The translations under genes were made by a program, and so were the position numbers. DNA of 5,760 bases from Pseudomonadota bacterium (lineage in GTDB: Bacteria > SAR324 > XYD2-FULL-50-16 > JAHJRI01), in assembly GCA_022360105.1 (NCBI GenBank), contig JAKSDL010000116.1, positions 1 through 5,760 on the forward strand. Reading direction: 5' to 3'. The notes under the pieces are model-generated. The model made no database searches. It was not told the DNA's origin and saw only the letters and a list, made by a program, of their open reading frames with translations. How positions within the stretch are numbered: the first letter of the stretch is position 1; each line of letters opens with the position of its first letter. Shown piece by piece: positions 5,124-5,760 of this stretch.

Positions 5124-5760
5124 TTAATCAGGAGAAGTGGGAAGTTGTACTAAAAGGGTGGTGCCGATACCGATCAGGCTTCTGATTTTGTATGACCCCT
5201 TGAATAAGGTGATGCGTTCTTTTATCCCGGATAATCCGTATGATTTTGCACCCGGTTTCTGCCGGTAAGAAAAACCTACCCCGTTGTCTGTTACCTGCAG
5301 AATTATTTGCTGCCGGGTTTCAAGTAACTTAATTCTTACCTGGTCGGCTTTGGCGTGTTTGGAAACATTATTAAGGGATTCCTGCAAAATGCGGAACAAG
5401 GCCAGGGACCTCTCTGTATCGGGATCTACCTGGTTAAGATTTATAATGGTCTCACATTTGACTTCAACGCTTTTTTCAAAATTTTCAACCAGCCACTCGA
5501 CTGCGGCAGCCAACCCAAAATCTTCCAGAATTTTAGGTCTCAAGTCTGAAATGATATGGCGGGTGGATTGTATAATCTGGCCGATTTTGCGGTTTATCTC
5601 TTGTGTCTTCTTTGAAAACTCTCCGTGAGAAACGGATTCCTGTTGCGAAAGAAATCCCAGGTCAAATCTTAATGCTGTTAACAATTGCCCCAAATCATCA
5701 TGGATGTCTTGGGCAATGCGCTTTCGTTCATTTTCAAGGGCAGTCTCCTTTTCTTTTTTA
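5124..5760 (-). CDS. Sensor histidine kinase, HisKA_3 / NarL-partner type (5' partial)
   Basis: This is the C-terminal 211 residues of a two-component sensor kinase, which autophosphorylates on histidine using ATP and passes the phosphate to a response regulator, usually of the LuxR/NarL class for this subfamily. The frame is open to the window edge. The HisKA_3 box ERKRIAQDIHDDLGQ begins at window residue 11 and places the phospho-acceptor at His20 (codon 5700-5702). A second helix with the typical ISDLRP and GLAAAVEWL follows at about 69-90. The HATPase domain shows the N box QESLNNVSKHA (Asn130-131), the G1 box DNGVGF (Asp158, codon 5286-5288), the G2 box GLSGIKERI (175-183) and a final GIGTT near residue 200. 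All catalytic motifs are present. The sensing region lies outside the window. No response regulator gene follows the stop at 5124, so any paired regulator must lie upstream or elsewhere. Confidence 0.93.
   Translation of the reverse strand, partial: KKEKETALENERKRIAQDIHDDLGQLLTALRFDLGFLSQQESVSHGEFSKKTQEINRKIGQIIQSTRHIISDLRPKILEDFGLAAAVEWLVENFEKSVEVKCETIINLNQVDPDTERSLALFRILQESLNNVSKHAKADQVRIKLLETRQQIILQVTDNGVGFSYRQKPGAKSYGLSGIKERITLFKGSYKIRSLIGIGTTLLVQLPTSPD

Overview
The window looks like chromosomal DNA of a Gram-negative bacterium, probably a proteobacterium. The evidence is a lipobox signal peptide with an outer-membrane-type +2 residue, a two-component histidine kinase, Shine-Dalgarno starts, moderate GC, and intergenic palindromes of the kinds common in proteobacterial genomes. 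No finer taxonomic call is safe from the sequence alone.

Layout, left to right. (1) 1-579 (+): C-terminal 192 residues of a CDP-alcohol phosphatidyltransferase, a membrane enzyme of phospholipid-type synthesis; its start lies outside the window. (2) 580-931: a non-coding gap between convergent genes, filled with palindromic repeats. (3) 932-1603 (-): a 223-residue protein I do not recognise, built from two tandem 67-residue modules plus a basic C-terminal segment. (4) 1604-2049: a second non-coding gap holding a 53-bp palindrome (family B) followed at once by a second copy of the repeat seen in gap 2 (family A). (5) 2050-4740 (-): a large surface lipoprotein of the BspA/DUF285 type, with beta-rich N-terminal domains, a PKD-like domain and about twelve 25-residue repeats. 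(6) 4741-5123: a third gap holding the second family B palindrome and a 7-bp-periodic inverted repeat (family C). (7) 5124-5760 (-): the catalytic C-terminal part of a HisKA_3-type sensor histidine kinase; its N-terminus lies outside the window.

The three minus-strand genes are separated by gaps of 446 and 383 bp with repeats between them, so they are probably separate transcription units. Nothing ties the four genes into one pathway. The most distinctive structural point is the high load of different palindromic repeats in all three gaps, with one matched pair (family B) on either side of the surface lipoprotein gene. I found no CRISPR array, tRNA, rRNA, transposase, phage gene or clear defence system. 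The best candidates for something undescribed are the duplicated-module protein at 932-1603 and the repeat-bracketed lipoprotein locus.
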